63,867 nucleotides of DNA, taken from Bradyrhizobium sp. NAS96.2 (GTDB taxonomy: Bacteria; Pseudomonadota; Alphaproteobacteria; Rhizobiales; Xanthobacteraceae). Location of the stretch: assembly GCF_001908235.1 (NCBI RefSeq), contig NZ_LGHK01000215.1, forward strand, positions 1 through 63,867. The letters run 5' to 3'. Of the stretch, positions 33,369 through 44,441 are shown piece after piece. Position 1 is the first letter of the stretch. Each line of letters begins with the position of its first letter. A program made the translations under genes and the position numbers. The notes below the pieces were generated by a model, which was given only the letters and a program-made list of their open reading frames with translations, made no database searches and had not been told where the DNA came from.

Positions 33369-35003
33369 GTGGCCGCATCGCACCAGGACAACAGCCCCGA
33401 GACGGCTGCGCTGGACTACGACGTCATCATCATCGGCGCCGGCCTGTCCGGCATGTACCAGCTCTACCGGCTGCGCGAGCTCGGCCTCAGCGCTCGCGTG
33501 TTCGAGGCGGGCACCGGCGTCGGCGGCACCTGGTACTGGAACCGGTATCCCGGCGCGCGCTTCGATTCCGAAAGCTATTCCTATGGCTACTCGTTTTCGA
33601 AGGAGCTGCTCGAGGAATGGGAATGGTCGGAGCATTTCGCCGGCCAGCCCGAAACCCTGCGCTACTGCAATTACGTCGCCGACAAGTTCGACCTGCGCCG
33701 CGACATCCAGTTCGAGAGCCGTGTCACGTCAGCGATCTACCAGGACGAGACGCGGAACTGGCGGATCACGCTGGAAAGCGGCGCGCAGCACAGCTGCCGC
33801 TTCCTGATCACCGCGATCGGGCCGCTGTCGACGCCGACCCTGCCGCGCGTCGAGGGCCGCGACGATTTCAAGGGGCAATCGTTTCACACCGCGCGCTGGC
33901 CGAAGCAGAAGGTAGATTTCACCGGCAAGCGCGTCGCCGTGATCGGCACCGGCGCCACCGGCATCCAGACCATCCAGACCATCGCGAGCGAGGTCGGCCA
34001 CCTCACCGTGTTCCAGCGCACCGCCAACTGGGCGGCCCCGCTGCACAACGGCAAGATCGACGCGGAGACGCAAGCCAGGATCAGGGCCGGCTATCCCGAG
34101 ATCTTCGCGCGCTGCAAGGAGACCTTCGCCTGCTTCGTGCATACGCCCGATCCGCGCGGCGCGTTCGAGGTGAGCGAGCAAGAGCGCGAGGCGTTCTACG
34201 AGAAGCTCTATGGCGAGCGCGGCTTCGGCATCTGGCAGGGCAATTTCAAGGACATCCTGATCGACCGCGCGGCGAACGCGACGATCAGCGATTTCGTCGC
34301 ACGCAAGATCCGCGAGCGCGTGAAGAACCAGGCGGTGGCCGAGAAGCTGATCCCGAAGAACCACGGCTTCGGCACGCGGCGGCTGCCGCTCGAGACCTTT
34401 TATTACGAGGTCTACAATCGCGACAATGTCGACCTCGTCGATATCAAGGAGACGCCGATCGAGCGGATCACGCCCGAGGGCATCCGGACGACCGAGAAGG
34501 ACTACGCCTTCGACATCATCATCTACGCCACCGGCTTCGACGCCATCACCGGCAGCTTCGACAAGATCGATGTTCGTGGCGCGCACGGCGCGCGGTTGAA
34601 GGAGAAATGGACGCACGGGCCCGAAACCTATCTCGGGCTGATGGTCGACGGCTTCCCCAACATGATGATGCTGATGGGCCCGCACACCGCGCTCGGCAAC
34701 ATCCCACGCAGCATCGAATACAGCGTGGATTGGGTCACCGGCCTGCTCCGCTTCGCGCAAGCGAAGGGCCTGACCTTCCTCGACGCTACGCCCGAGGGCA
34801 CCGCCGGCTGGACCGATCATGTCAAGGCGCTCGGTGTCGGCCTGCTCTCCAACGAGGTCGATTCCTGGATGACCGGCATCAACCGCAACGTCGAGGGCAA
34901 GCAGACCCGCATCGTCGCCCGCTACAGCGGCAGCGCGCCGGCGTACCGCGCGCGATGCGATGCGGTGGCGGCGCAGGGGTATGCAGAGTTGAGGCTGGGG
35001 TAG
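33369..35003 (+). CDS. Baeyer-Villiger-type flavin monooxygenase
   Basis: 544 residues, GTG start after AGGGAGCGACGACAG. Two dinucleotide folds are visible: IIGAGLSGMYQLYRLRELG (FAD) and VIGTGATGIQTIQ (NADPH). Between them lies FKGQSFHTARWP, which fits the Baeyer-Villiger fingerprint FxGxxxHxxxWP. The length and GGTWYWNRYPGARFDSESY match the cyclohexanone/cyclopentanone monooxygenase group. Converts ketones to esters or lactones. With the GMC dehydrogenase and P450 it could form hydroxylation, oxidation and ring-opening steps. Confidence 0.92.
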   Translation: MAASHQDNSPETAALDYDVIIIGAGLSGMYQLYRLRELGLSARVFEAGTGVGGTWYWNRYPGARFDSESYSYGYSFSKELLEEWEWSEHFAGQPETLRYCNYVADKFDLRRDIQFESRVTSAIYQDETRNWRITLESGAQHSCRFLITAIGPLSTPTLPRVEGRDDFKGQSFHTARWPKQKVDFTGKRVAVIGTGATGIQTIQTIASEVGHLTVFQRTANWAAPLHNGKIDAETQARIRAGYPEIFARCKETFACFVHTPDPRGAFEVSEQEREAFYEKLYGERGFGIWQGNFKDILIDRAANATISDFVARKIRERVKNQAVAEKLIPKNHGFGTRRLPLETFYYEVYNRDNVDLVDIKETPIERITPEGIRTTEKDYAFDIIIYATGFDAITGSFDKIDVRGAHGARLKEKWTHGPETYLGLMVDGFPNMMMLMGPHTALGNIPRSIEYSVDWVTGLLRFAQAKGLTFLDATPEGTAGWTDHVKALGVGLLSNEVDSWMTGINRNVEGKQTRIVARYSGSAPAYRARCDAVAAQGYAELRLG

Positions 35004-35039
35004 CACGCGCAATGACCAGAGGCGCCTCCTCATCCACGC

Positions 35040-35165
35040 TGTCGTCCCTGCGAAAGCAGGGACCCATACCCCGCGGCGGACGTTTCGAAGGGACTCGTCG
35101 TTCCAGCATCGCCAACCAATAGCCATTTGTGGTTATGGGTCCCTGCTTTCGCAGGGACGACACCG
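35040..35165. repeat. Palindromic repeat, family D
   Basis: GTCCCTGCGAAAGCAGGGACC at the left and GGTCCCTGCTTTCGCAGGGAC at the right, each itself a hairpin and together an outer inverted repeat. Confidence 0.75.
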
Positions 35166-35206
35166 AGCTTGTTGCACGAGTGATGCGCCCGCACCGGACG
35201 CCGGGT

Positions 35207-35284
35207 AGGATGGCTAGAGCGAAGCGAAACCCATCAACTCATCCCGGCGCCAGAACGATGGGTATCGCTTCGCTCCACCCATCC
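35207..35284. repeat. Hairpin repeat, family G
   Basis: GGATGGCTAGAGCGAAGCGA ... ATCGCTTCGCTCCACCCATCC forms a long imperfect stem around CATCAACTCATCC. A different element from family D on both sides. Confidence 0.6.
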
Positions 35285-35296
35285 TACGGCTTACTG

Positions 35297-35428
35297 CCGT
35301 CGTCCCGGCGAAAGCCAGGACCCATAACCACCGCATTCGTTGATGAACAAGACAGCGGCCCCAGCGTCGCACAACGATTGAGATTTGGGGTAATGGCTCC
35401 TGGCTTTCGCCAGGACGACACCGCATCT
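35297..35428. repeat. Palindromic repeat, family D, second copy
   Basis: TCGTCCCGGCGAAAGCCAGG plus ACCCATAACCACCG at the left and GGGGTAATGG plus CTCCTGGCTTTCGCCAGGAC at the right. With the first copy and the family G hairpin it fills the 441-bp gap between converging genes; no gene is seen there. Confidence 0.75.
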
Positions 35429-35444
35429 ACATATCCGGCTCACA

Positions 35445-38400
35445 TCACCACGCATCGATGCACGGACGCTTCCGGTGCGTCCGCGGCTCTACCTTCGGCA
35501 CCGAGCGCAGGCCGGCCATGATCCAGTGCCTGGTGTCGGCGGGGTCGATCACCTCGTCGATCTCGAGCACCGAGGCGATCGAGACCGCCTTGCCGTTGGC
35601 GTAGAGCTCGGCGACCTTGGTCTGGAAATACTTCTCGCGCTCGACCGGATCGGCGATCGCTTCCATCTCCTTGCGGAAGCCGAGGCGGACATAGCCTTCG
35701 AGGCCCATGCCGCCGAATTCGCCGGTCGGCCAGGCCACCGTGAAGAACGAGGCGTGGAAGCCGCCACCGATCATCGATTGCGCGCCGAGACCGTAGCCCT
35801 TGCGCAGCACGATGCCGAACAGCGGCACCGTGATGCTGGCGCCGGTGACGAACATCCGCGCGACGTGGCGCACGATCGCGGTCTTCTCGGCCTCGGGGCC
35901 GACCATGAAGCCCGGCGTGTCGCACAGCGAGACGATCGGAATGTCGAAGGCATCGCACAGTTGCATGAAGCGCGCGGCCTTGTCACCGGCCGGCGCATCG
36001 ATCGCACCGCCGAGATGCTTCGGATTGTTGGCGATCAGGCCGAACGGCTTGCCTTCGATGCGGATGAAGGCCGTGATCATGCCGACGCCAAAATCCCTGC
36101 GGATCTCCAGCACCGAGCCTTCGTCCGCGATCAGGTCGATGACGTTGCGGATGTCGTAGACCCGCAGGCGATTTTCCGGGATCGCGCGGCGCAGCAGCCG
36201 CTGGTCCGGCGCCTTCCAATCGGCGACCGCGCCCTGGAAGTAGGACAGGTATTTCTGCGCCACCGTCGTCGCCTCTTCCTCGTCCTCGACCAGGATGTCG
36301 ATCACGCCGTTCGGCGACTGGAATGAGACAGGGCCGACCTCGGCCGGATGATAGATGCCGAGCCCGCCGCCCTCGATCATCGCCGGACCGCCCATGCCGA
36401 TCGAGGCATTTTTGGTGGCGATGATGACGTCGCAGACGCCGAGCATCGCGGCATTGCCGGCGAAGCAATAGCCCGAGACCACGCCGACCACGGGCACGAG
36501 CCCGGAGAGCTTTGCGAACTGCACGAAGGACGGTCCGTCGAGGCCGGTCATGCCGAGCCGGTCGGTATCGCCGGGACGTCCGCCGCCGCCCTCGGCATAG
36601 AACACCAGCGGCATGCGCCACTGCTCGGCGAGGCCGAGCATGCGGTCGATCTTCTTGTGGTTCATGTGGCCTTGGGTGCCGGCCAGCACGGTGTAGTCGT
36701 AGGAGATCACCATGCAGCGTGCGCCGTCGGCGCCGAAGTCTTTCGCATTGACGGTGGCGACGCCCGCGATCAGGCCGTCGGCCGGCGTGTTCTTGATCAG
36801 GTCCTCGACCTTGCGGCGGCGGCGCTGCGCTGCGATCGCGAGCGAGCCGTATTCGACGAACGAACCCTCATCGACCAGCTGCGCGATATTCTCGCGCGCG
36901 GTGCGCTGGTTGGTCTTGCGGCGCCGCTCCACCGACGCCGGACGGTTCTCGTCCAGCGTGATCGCCTTGCGCGTGATCAGTTCGCCGAGGTCGGGGCGGA
37001 TGTGATCGAGATCGATCGCGGCCTCCTCTGCCGCGGTATGGCCATCAACCTCGGCGGGCTCCAAGAACAGGATCGGCTCGCCATGCATCAGCGTGACGCC
37101 GATGCCGCCCGCGATCTTCGTCACGCGGCCGCCATTCGGCGCGGTGACGAGATGCTCCATCTTCATCGATTCCAGCACCGCAATCTGCTGGCCGGGACGG
37201 ACCAGATCACCCTCCGCAACCTCGATCGCTACGATCGTGCCCTGTAGCGGCGCCGGCACCGGAAGCGATCCTTCGGGCGCCGCCTCGGCCGTCACAGTCT
37301 TGGTCGCGGCCGCATCGCTCACCTCGAGCAGCGGCGCAGCATGCTCATTCGCGGCGCCGACCAGCGCCGCCACATGGGTATCGATGAAGTTGGTGCTGAT
37401 CTTGTTCCGACCAAAGCTCTGATGCGCCAGGATGGCGCCGAGCAACGGGATGTTGGTGGCGACGCCGCCGATGCGGAATTCGCGCAAGGTGCGCGACGCC
37501 TTGTGCACCACGTCGGTCCATTTCGGGCTCGGTGAATGCACGATCACCTTGGCCAGCAGCGAGTCGAACGCGGCACTGGTCCGGTAGCCGGAATAGCCGA
37601 ACGTATCGACGCGGACGCCGGGGCCGGACGGCAGGTCGAACACGCTGAGCGTGCCGCCGGTCGGTTTCGTCAGCCCCTTCTCGTCCATCACCTCCATGTT
37701 GACGCGAAGCTGCATCGCATAGCCGCGCGGCAGCGGCACGGCCGATTGCGCGAGGCCAAGCGAGGCCAGCGTAGCGCCGGCGGCGACGGCGAGCTGCGAG
37801 CGCACGAGGTCGATGCCGAGCACCGCTTCGGTGACGGTGTGCTCGACCTGCAGCCGCGGATTGGCCTCGATGAAGGCGAAGGCGCCCTCGCCTTCGCCGG
37901 CTTCGTCATCGACCAGGAATTCGAAGGTGCCGAGATTATCGTAGCGCGCAGCGGTCGCGAGCTGCTTGGCCGCCTCGATGATGCGGGCGCGCAGGCTCTC
38001 ACTGAGCGACGGGCTCGGCGCCACCTCGATGAGCTTCTGGTTGCGGCGCTGGATGGTGCATTCGCGCTCCCAGAGATGGCTGATCGTGCCATGGCGGTCG
38101 CCGATGATCTGCACCTCGATATGGCGGGCCTTCCGGATCAGCCGCTCGACATAAACAGCATCGCTGCCGAACGCCGCCTTGGCTTCCGACTGGCAGCGCG
38201 CATAGGCCTCGTCGAGCTTCGCTGCGTCCTCGACCACGCGCATGCCGCGCCCGCCGCCGCCGGCGATCGCCTTGATCATCACGGCGGCATTGGCGCCGAG
38301 CGAGGCGAAGAAGGCCTTTGTCTCGTCGAGCAAGGTCGCGCCTGTCGTGCCGGCGATGATCGGCACGCCGCATTTTTTGGCGAGCGCCTTCGCCTTGGCC

Positions 38401-38747
38401 TTGTCGCCGAACAGATCGAGCGCTTCCGGGGACGGACCGACGAAAGTGATCTTCTCCTCGGCGCAGCGCCGCGCGAGCTGGGTGTTCTCGCTGAGGAAGC
38501 CGTAACCCGGATGCAGCGCGTCGCAGCCGGCAGCCTTGGCCGCCGCGATCACAGCCTCGATATCAAGATAGGCGCGCGCCCCGCGACCCGGGATCTCGCG
38601 CGCCTCGTCGGCGGAGCGAACATGGAGCGAAGCCGCATCATCGGCCGGATAGACCGCGACCGTGGCAAGGCCGCTCTCGGCGGCGGCGCGGGCAATGCGG
38701 ATGGCGATCTCACCGCGGTTGGCAATCAGCAATTTCTTGAACGACAT
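35445..38747 (-). CDS. Single-chain multidomain acyl-CoA carboxylase (biotin carboxylase, BCCP and carboxyltransferase)
   Basis: 1100 residues. The biotin carboxylase part spans 1 to about 450 (KKLLIANRGEIAIRIARAA, GGGGRGMRVV, EANPRLQVEHTVTE). The biotin carrier has the acceptor Lys529 in VLESMKMEHL. The carboxyltransferase halves run from about 570 to 1090 (GSFVEYGSLAIAAQRR ... DTPGFMVGPEAEKTAIVRH). ATG at 38747; the extended frame starts in a repeat. Single-chain enzymes of this size include the long-chain acyl-CoA carboxylases described from mycobacteria and Rhodopseudomonas. The acyl-CoA used cannot be read from the sequence. Confidence 0.92.
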   Translation of the reverse strand: MSFKKLLIANRGEIAIRIARAAAESGLATVAVYPADDAASLHVRSADEAREIPGRGARAYLDIEAVIAAAKAAGCDALHPGYGFLSENTQLARRCAEEKITFVGPSPEALDLFGDKAKAKALAKKCGVPIIAGTTGATLLDETKAFFASLGANAAVMIKAIAGGGGRGMRVVEDAAKLDEAYARCQSEAKAAFGSDAVYVERLIRKARHIEVQIIGDRHGTISHLWERECTIQRRNQKLIEVAPSPSLSESLRARIIEAAKQLATAARYDNLGTFEFLVDDEAGEGEGAFAFIEANPRLQVEHTVTEAVLGIDLVRSQLAVAAGATLASLGLAQSAVPLPRGYAMQLRVNMEVMDEKGLTKPTGGTLSVFDLPSGPGVRVDTFGYSGYRTSAAFDSLLAKVIVHSPSPKWTDVVHKASRTLREFRIGGVATNIPLLGAILAHQSFGRNKISTNFIDTHVAALVGAANEHAAPLLEVSDAAATKTVTAEAAPEGSLPVPAPLQGTIVAIEVAEGDLVRPGQQIAVLESMKMEHLVTAPNGGRVTKIAGGIGVTLMHGEPILFLEPAEVDGHTAAEEAAIDLDHIRPDLGELITRKAITLDENRPASVERRRKTNQRTARENIAQLVDEGSFVEYGSLAIAAQRRRRKVEDLIKNTPADGLIAGVATVNAKDFGADGARCMVISYDYTVLAGTQGHMNHKKIDRMLGLAEQWRMPLVFYAEGGGGRPGDTDRLGMTGLDGPSFVQFAKLSGLVPVVGVVSGYCFAGNAAMLGVCDVIIATKNASIGMGGPAMIEGGGLGIYHPAEVGPVSFQSPNGVIDILVEDEEEATTVAQKYLSYFQGAVADWKAPDQRLLRRAIPENRLRVYDIRNVIDLIADEGSVLEIRRDFGVGMITAFIRIEGKPFGLIANNPKHLGGAIDAPAGDKAARFMQLCDAFDIPIVSLCDTPGFMVGPEAEKTAIVRHVARMFVTGASITVPLFGIVLRKGYGLGAQSMIGGGFHASFFTVAWPTGEFGGMGLEGYVRLGFRKEMEAIADPVEREKYFQTKVAELYANGKAVSIASVLEIDEVIDPADTRHWIMAGLRSVPKVEPRTHRKRPCIDAW

Positions 38748-38765
38748 GATGGTTCCGTGAGTTTG

Positions 38766-38933
38766 CTTACCTCGCCCCGCTTGCGGGGAGAGGTCGAAGC
38801 CGAAGCGAAGCGTAGGCTTCGGGTGAGGGGGAGCCTCCACAAGTGAGCTCGCGGAGAGTCCCCCTCACCCGAAATTCGCGCTGCGCGCCAATTTCGACCT
38901 CTCCCCGCAAGCGGGGCGAGGTGAAAGAGCACG
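38766..38933. repeat. Palindromic repeat, family B
   Basis: CCTCGCCCCGCTTGCGGGGAGAGG at the left and GACCTCTCCCCGCAAGCGGGGCGAGG at the right, separated by GGGTGAGGGGGAGCC and GTCCCCCTCACCCG: a near-perfect long dyad. Confidence 0.72.
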
Positions 38934-38955
38934 CGCGGCCGAGGGAGAGCATGCT

Positions 38956-39840
38956 CTAACGATCCTTCATGGTCGGATCGAGCACGACACGCAAGGATTC
39001 TCCGAGCGCATTGAACGCCAGGGAGACGACGAGAATGGCAAGGCCCGGCGCATACATCTGCTCCGGGGCGATTTCCATGTATTGATAGGCGCGTGCCAGC
39101 ATGGCGCCCCAACTCGGGTCCGGCGGCTGGATGCCGAGGCCGAGGAACGACAGGCTGGCTTCGGCCAGCAGCGCGGCCGCAAGCAGCAAGGTCACCTGCA
39201 CGATGACCGGCTGCAGCGTGTTCGGCAGCACGTGGCGCCACAGGATGTGCCAGGTCGGCGCGCCGAAGCCCCTGGACGCGTCGACATAGAGCTCCTGCCG
39301 CACGATCAGGGTGCGGGCGCGGACGATGCGCGCCAGTGCCGGAAACATCGTGATGCCGATCGCGATCATGCCGTTGGTGAGGCCAATGCCGAGCGCGCCG
39401 GTGACCGCGATCGCCAGCACGATGGCGGGGAACGACAGGAAGGTGTCGATGATGCGGCTGATGACGTCGTCGATCCAGCCACCGAAATAGCCGGCGATCA
39501 GGCCGACCGGCAGCCCGATCAGGACTGCGACGCCGACCGCAAGCAGGCTGGCATAGACGGTGGCCGGCGCGCCGTAGATCAGCCGCGAGAAGACATCGCG
39601 GCCGAGATCGTCGGTGCCGAGCAGATGCGAGGGCCCCGGTGGCGCCAGCATGTTGTTGACGTCCTGTGCGGTCGGCGCATAGGGCGCAATCCAGGGCGCG
39701 CCGATCGCGACGACGACGAGCACCAAAAGCACCAGGATCGACAGCGCGGCACGCAGATCCCCAGCGAGCCAGCGCAGCAAACGCCGCAGCCGGGTCGGCC
39801 TGGCCGGTGCTTTCAGGGATGCGAGCGCGGTGTCGGTCAT
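38956..39840 (-). CDS. Dipeptide/nickel/opine-type ABC permease (DppC-like)
   Basis: 294 residues with about six membrane segments. APPGPSHLLGTDDLGRDVFSRLIYGA is the DppC/OppC N-terminal signature; the coupling loop is DASRGFGAPTWHILWRHVLPN. ATG at 39840 overlaps the stop of the DppB-like gene by 4 bases. Last gene of the CoA-transferase/ABC operon. Confidence 0.92.
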   Translation of the reverse strand: MTDTALASLKAPARPTRLRRLLRWLAGDLRAALSILVLLVLVVVAIGAPWIAPYAPTAQDVNNMLAPPGPSHLLGTDDLGRDVFSRLIYGAPATVYASLLAVGVAVLIGLPVGLIAGYFGGWIDDVISRIIDTFLSFPAIVLAIAVTGALGIGLTNGMIAIGITMFPALARIVRARTLIVRQELYVDASRGFGAPTWHILWRHVLPNTLQPVIVQVTLLLAAALLAEASLSFLGLGIQPPDPSWGAMLARAYQYMEIAPEQMYAPGLAILVVSLAFNALGESLRVVLDPTMKDR

Positions 39841-40793
39841 TGCTCGATCCTCGGATCGACCGCGGCGCACAAGAGGTCTGTGATCAGATTGACCGCAATC
39901 ACCACCACCACCATGGTGAAGACAACGCCCTGCACGATCGGGAAATCGCGCTGGATCGCGCCGCGCACGATCAGGCTGCCGAGGCCGGGAATGGCGAACA
40001 CCGCCTCGATCACCACGGTCGCCGCCAGCATGCGGTTCACCAGCAGGCTGATGATCGTGAGCAGATTGACGCTGACATTCTTCAGGCCGTGCTGCCACAG
40101 GATCCGGGATATGGAGAGGCCCTTGGCATGCAGCGTGCGGACATATTGCGATGACAGCACCTCCAGCAGCGCGCCGCGCAGCTGACGCGCCACCTCGGCC
40201 ATGCCATAGGCTGCGATCGCAATGGCAGGCAGCAGCGCGTGCCGGACCGCGTCGACCGGCGAGACGCTGAAGGATTTCGCGCCGGTCGCCGGCAGCCAGT
40301 TCAGCTTCAACGAGAACTCCGCGACCAGGATCATCGCCAGCCAGAAGCCGGGCACCGCGACGCCGAGCGAGGCGATCATGCTGATCAGCTTGTCGACCCA
40401 GCCGTTCGGCTTGATCGCGGCCATCACGCCCATCGGAATACCCGTGATGAGCGCCAGCACCAGCGCGATCACGACGATCAGCAGCGTGTTCGGGAAGGCA
40501 CGGCCGATCGAGTCCGCGACCTTCTCGCCGGTCAACAGCGATTGCGACAGATCGCCCTGCACGACATGGCCAAGCCAGGCGCCATATTGCACCAGGAACG
40601 GCCGGTCGAGACCGTAGATCTGCCTGATCTCGGTGATCCGCGCATCGGTGGCATTGTCGCCCGCCAAGGTCACGGCGATATCGCCGGGCACCAGCTTGAG
40701 CAGCGCGAACACCATAAAGGTCGCGAGCAGGATCACGGGCAGCGCCTGCACCAGGCGGCTGCCGATGACCTTGACCGGTGACCGTCGCGCCAT
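39837..40793 (-). CDS. Dipeptide/nickel/opine-type ABC permease (DppB-like)
   Basis: 318 residues. LVQALPVILLATFMVFALLKLVPGD near the start and YVRTLHAKGLSISRILWQHGLKN, the coupling loop, are typical of DppB/OppB. It begins 4 bp after the binding-protein gene and overlaps the next permease by 4 bases. Confidence 0.92.
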   Translation of the reverse strand: MARRSPVKVIGSRLVQALPVILLATFMVFALLKLVPGDIAVTLAGDNATDARITEIRQIYGLDRPFLVQYGAWLGHVVQGDLSQSLLTGEKVADSIGRAFPNTLLIVVIALVLALITGIPMGVMAAIKPNGWVDKLISMIASLGVAVPGFWLAMILVAEFSLKLNWLPATGAKSFSVSPVDAVRHALLPAIAIAAYGMAEVARQLRGALLEVLSSQYVRTLHAKGLSISRILWQHGLKNVSVNLLTIISLLVNRMLAATVVIEAVFAIPGLGSLIVRGAIQRDFPIVQGVVFTMVVVVIAVNLITDLLCAAVDPRIEQ

Positions 40794-40797
40794 GGGT

Positions 40798-42345
40798 TCA
40801 GCCTTCCAGCCAGACGTCGTCGTATTTCGGCTTGCCGAGCAGATTGGGCCGATAGCCCTGCACCTTCTTGTTCATCGCGACCAGCTCGAACTGGAACGCC
40901 AGCGGCACCACGAAGGCATTCTCCATCACCAGCCGCTGCACGGTTGCGAACGCCTTGCGCCTGACCTCGATATCTTCAGACGCACGCGAGTCCTTGATCG
41001 CGGCCACCAGCTCCGTCGGGACCGGCGCGCGGCCGCCATTGTAATAGGCGTCCTTGGTAAACATCAGCGAATAGGTCAGGCTCGGATCGGGCCGGCCGGT
41101 CCAGGCCGCAAGCAGGCCGGAGCCCTTCTTCTCCGGACCGAAGAACGCAGCGGAGGCTTCCGCGATCGGCGCGTTGACGAAGCGCACATTCATGCCGGCC
41201 TTGCGGAACTGCTCGATCAGGATCTCCTCGCGCTGCACCGAATCCTGGTCCGAATAGCCGCCGATCTCGATCGGAGTGCCCTCCTTGAAGCCGGCCTCGG
41301 CGAGCAGCTTGCGCGCCTTGCCGGGATCGTAGGGATAGAGTTTTGCGACCTCGGCGTTATAGGCCCAATGCGACTTCGGCAGGTTCATGTAGGCGGGTTC
41401 GGCGAGGCCGGCGAGCGCGGCCTTGACGAAGGACTCGCGATCGATCGCGAAGTTCAGCGCCTGGCGCACCTTGACGTTGTCGAACGGCGGCTTGGCCCAG
41501 TTCAGGAAGATCTGGAATACGTAGAGCGTCGGGCCGTGCACCACCTTGACGCTGGAGGCGCGCTCGATGATCGCCTTCTGCCGCGGCGGCAGCTGATAGA
41601 TCAGATCGTTCTGGCCCGCCGAAACCGAACGCGCGCCCGTCGTCAGTTCCGGAATAATCGAGAATTCGATGCCGTCGGGATAAGGCCGGTCCGGCTTCCA
41701 ATATTTCGCGTTGCGCTTGACCACGATTTTCTCGCCATCGGCCCAGCTCACGAACGCATAGGCGCCGGCGCCGACCGGCTTGCGCGTCACGACGCCGCCC
41801 TCGGCGGCCTTCAGCGCCGCCGGCGACACCATCATGCCGGCGCGGTCGGAGAGGATGCCGGGCAGCGCGGTATCCGGCGTCTTCAGCTTCAAGGTCACCT
41901 GCTGCGGACCGGTGACCTCGACCGATGCGACCGACAGCAGATCGGCCTTGATGTTCGACTTCGCATCGCTGCGGTTACGATCGAGGTTGAACTTGACGGC
42001 CTCCGCGTCGAGCGGCGTGCCGTCATGGAACGTGACGCCTGAGCGGATATTGAGCACCAGCGTGGTGGGATCGGTGAACTTCCAGCTCTCGGCAAGCCCC
42101 GGCTTCGGTTTCAGCGTGTCGAATTCCCATTCGGTCAACGTGTCGTACATCGTGAACAGGAAAGCGTGATCGGAGCCGGCGCCGCCGGTCGCGGGATCGA
42201 GGCTCGACGGGTTGGCGGGCGCCGAGATCCGCAAGGTGCCGCCCTTCTTCGGCGCGCCTTGTGCGAACGCGCTGCCGCCGAGCGTGGTGCTGGCCAATGC
42301 GCCGGAGATCAGTGCCATGGCCTCGCGTCTGGTCGTCATTGTCAT
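40798..42345 (-). CDS. ABC substrate-binding protein, peptide/opine family (SBP_bac_5)
   Basis: 515 residues. The Tat-type signal MTMTTRREAMALISGALAS ends near AFAQG. Mature protein begins KKGGTLRISAPANPSSLDPATGG and contains ESWKFTDPTTLVLNIRSGVTFHDGTPLDAEAVKFNLDR, the family signature. ATG at 42345 is chosen because TTGGAG nine bases before it makes a ribosome site, although that TTG itself opens the frame. Ligands in this family range from peptides to opines and xenobiotics. Confidence 0.9.
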   Translation of the reverse strand: MTMTTRREAMALISGALASTTLGGSAFAQGAPKKGGTLRISAPANPSSLDPATGGAGSDHAFLFTMYDTLTEWEFDTLKPKPGLAESWKFTDPTTLVLNIRSGVTFHDGTPLDAEAVKFNLDRNRSDAKSNIKADLLSVASVEVTGPQQVTLKLKTPDTALPGILSDRAGMMVSPAALKAAEGGVVTRKPVGAGAYAFVSWADGEKIVVKRNAKYWKPDRPYPDGIEFSIIPELTTGARSVSAGQNDLIYQLPPRQKAIIERASSVKVVHGPTLYVFQIFLNWAKPPFDNVKVRQALNFAIDRESFVKAALAGLAEPAYMNLPKSHWAYNAEVAKLYPYDPGKARKLLAEAGFKEGTPIEIGGYSDQDSVQREEILIEQFRKAGMNVRFVNAPIAEASAAFFGPEKKGSGLLAAWTGRPDPSLTYSLMFTKDAYYNGGRAPVPTELVAAIKDSRASEDIEVRRKAFATVQRLVMENAFVVPLAFQFELVAMNKKVQGYRPNLLGKPKYDDVWLEG

Positions 42346-42363
42346 GGCATGAATCTCCAATTG

Positions 42364-43364
42364 CTAGTTCGGCGAAAAATTCGGGCGGTCGGCGAAATGG
42401 CAGGCCACCCAGTGATCGGACTTCAGCTCGCGCCACTCCGGCACACGCTCGGTACAGAGCGGCTGCGCATGCGGGCAGCGGGTGCGGAAACGGCAGCCTG
42501 ACGGCGGATCGATCGGGCTCGGCACCTCGCCCTGCAGCACGATGCGGCCTTCCTGCCGCATCGCCGACGGCAGCGGCCGCGGCTCAGCCGACAGCAGCGC
42601 GATCGTGTAGGGATGCAGCGGTCGCTCGGCGACCTCCTCAGTGGGTCCGAGCTCGACGAACTGGCCGAGATACATCACCGCGACGCGCTCGCTGATATGC
42701 GAGACCACCGCGAGGTCGTGGGTGATGAAGACATAGGTCAGGCCGAGATCGCGCTGCAGATCGGCAAACAGGTTGAGCACGTCGCCGCGGATCGACATGT
42801 CGAGCGCGGCCACCACCTCGTCGCAGACGATCAGCTTTGGCTTCAAGGTCAGCGCGCGGGCGATCACGACACGCTGCTTTTGCCCGCCGGAGAGCTGGTG
42901 CGGATAGCGCTCGCCGAATTCCTGCGGCAGCCCGACGCGCTCCAGCGCCTCCCGCGCCTGCCGCTCGCGCTCGGCACGGCTGCCGACACGAGCAAGCTCC
43001 AGCGGCTCAAGCACGGAAGCCAGGATGGTCATGCGCGGGTTCAGCGCCGCGTTCGGATCCTGGAAGATGATCTGGTAGTCGCGGCGATGGTTCTGGAATT
43101 CCGTGCGCGATAGTGCCGTCGGGTCGATGCCATCATGCAGGATAGCGCCGGCGCTGGGATTGAGCAGGAACACCAGCGCACGGCCGATCGTGGTCTTGCC
43201 CGAACCGGACTCGCCGATGATACCGAAGGTCTCGCCGCGGCGGACGTCGAAATTGACGCCGTCGACCGCCTTGACGGTGGCGCGGCGGTCCGAGGTCTGG
43301 AAGCGGACCTGGAGATCGCGCACCGAGACGATGGGCTCGCGGCGCTGTTCGGCGGATGCTGCGG

Positions 43365-43368
<4 letters not shown>
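42364..43368 (-). CDS. Oligopeptide-type ABC ATPase (DppF-like)
   Basis: 334 residues. Walker A GESGSGKTTIG, signature LSGGQKQRV and Walker B LIVCDEVVAALDMS. The C-terminal oligopeptide-ABC domain has Cys-containing GCRFRTRCPHAQPLC, an Fe-S-like motif seen in these subunits. Overlaps the DppD-like gene by 4 bases. Confidence 0.93.

Positions 43369-44440
<1,072 letters not shown>

Positions 44441-44441
<1 letters not shown>

Noticed and set aside
35040..35428. Possible CRISPR array from regularly placed repeats
   Set aside because: The units are self-complementary hairpins with unequal spacing, occur elsewhere singly, and no cas gene is present.
40798..42345. Reading the peptide/opine-type importer as a nickel importer
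   Set aside because: The CoA-transferase in the same operon and lack of nickel genes favour an organic substrate; ligand left unassigned.
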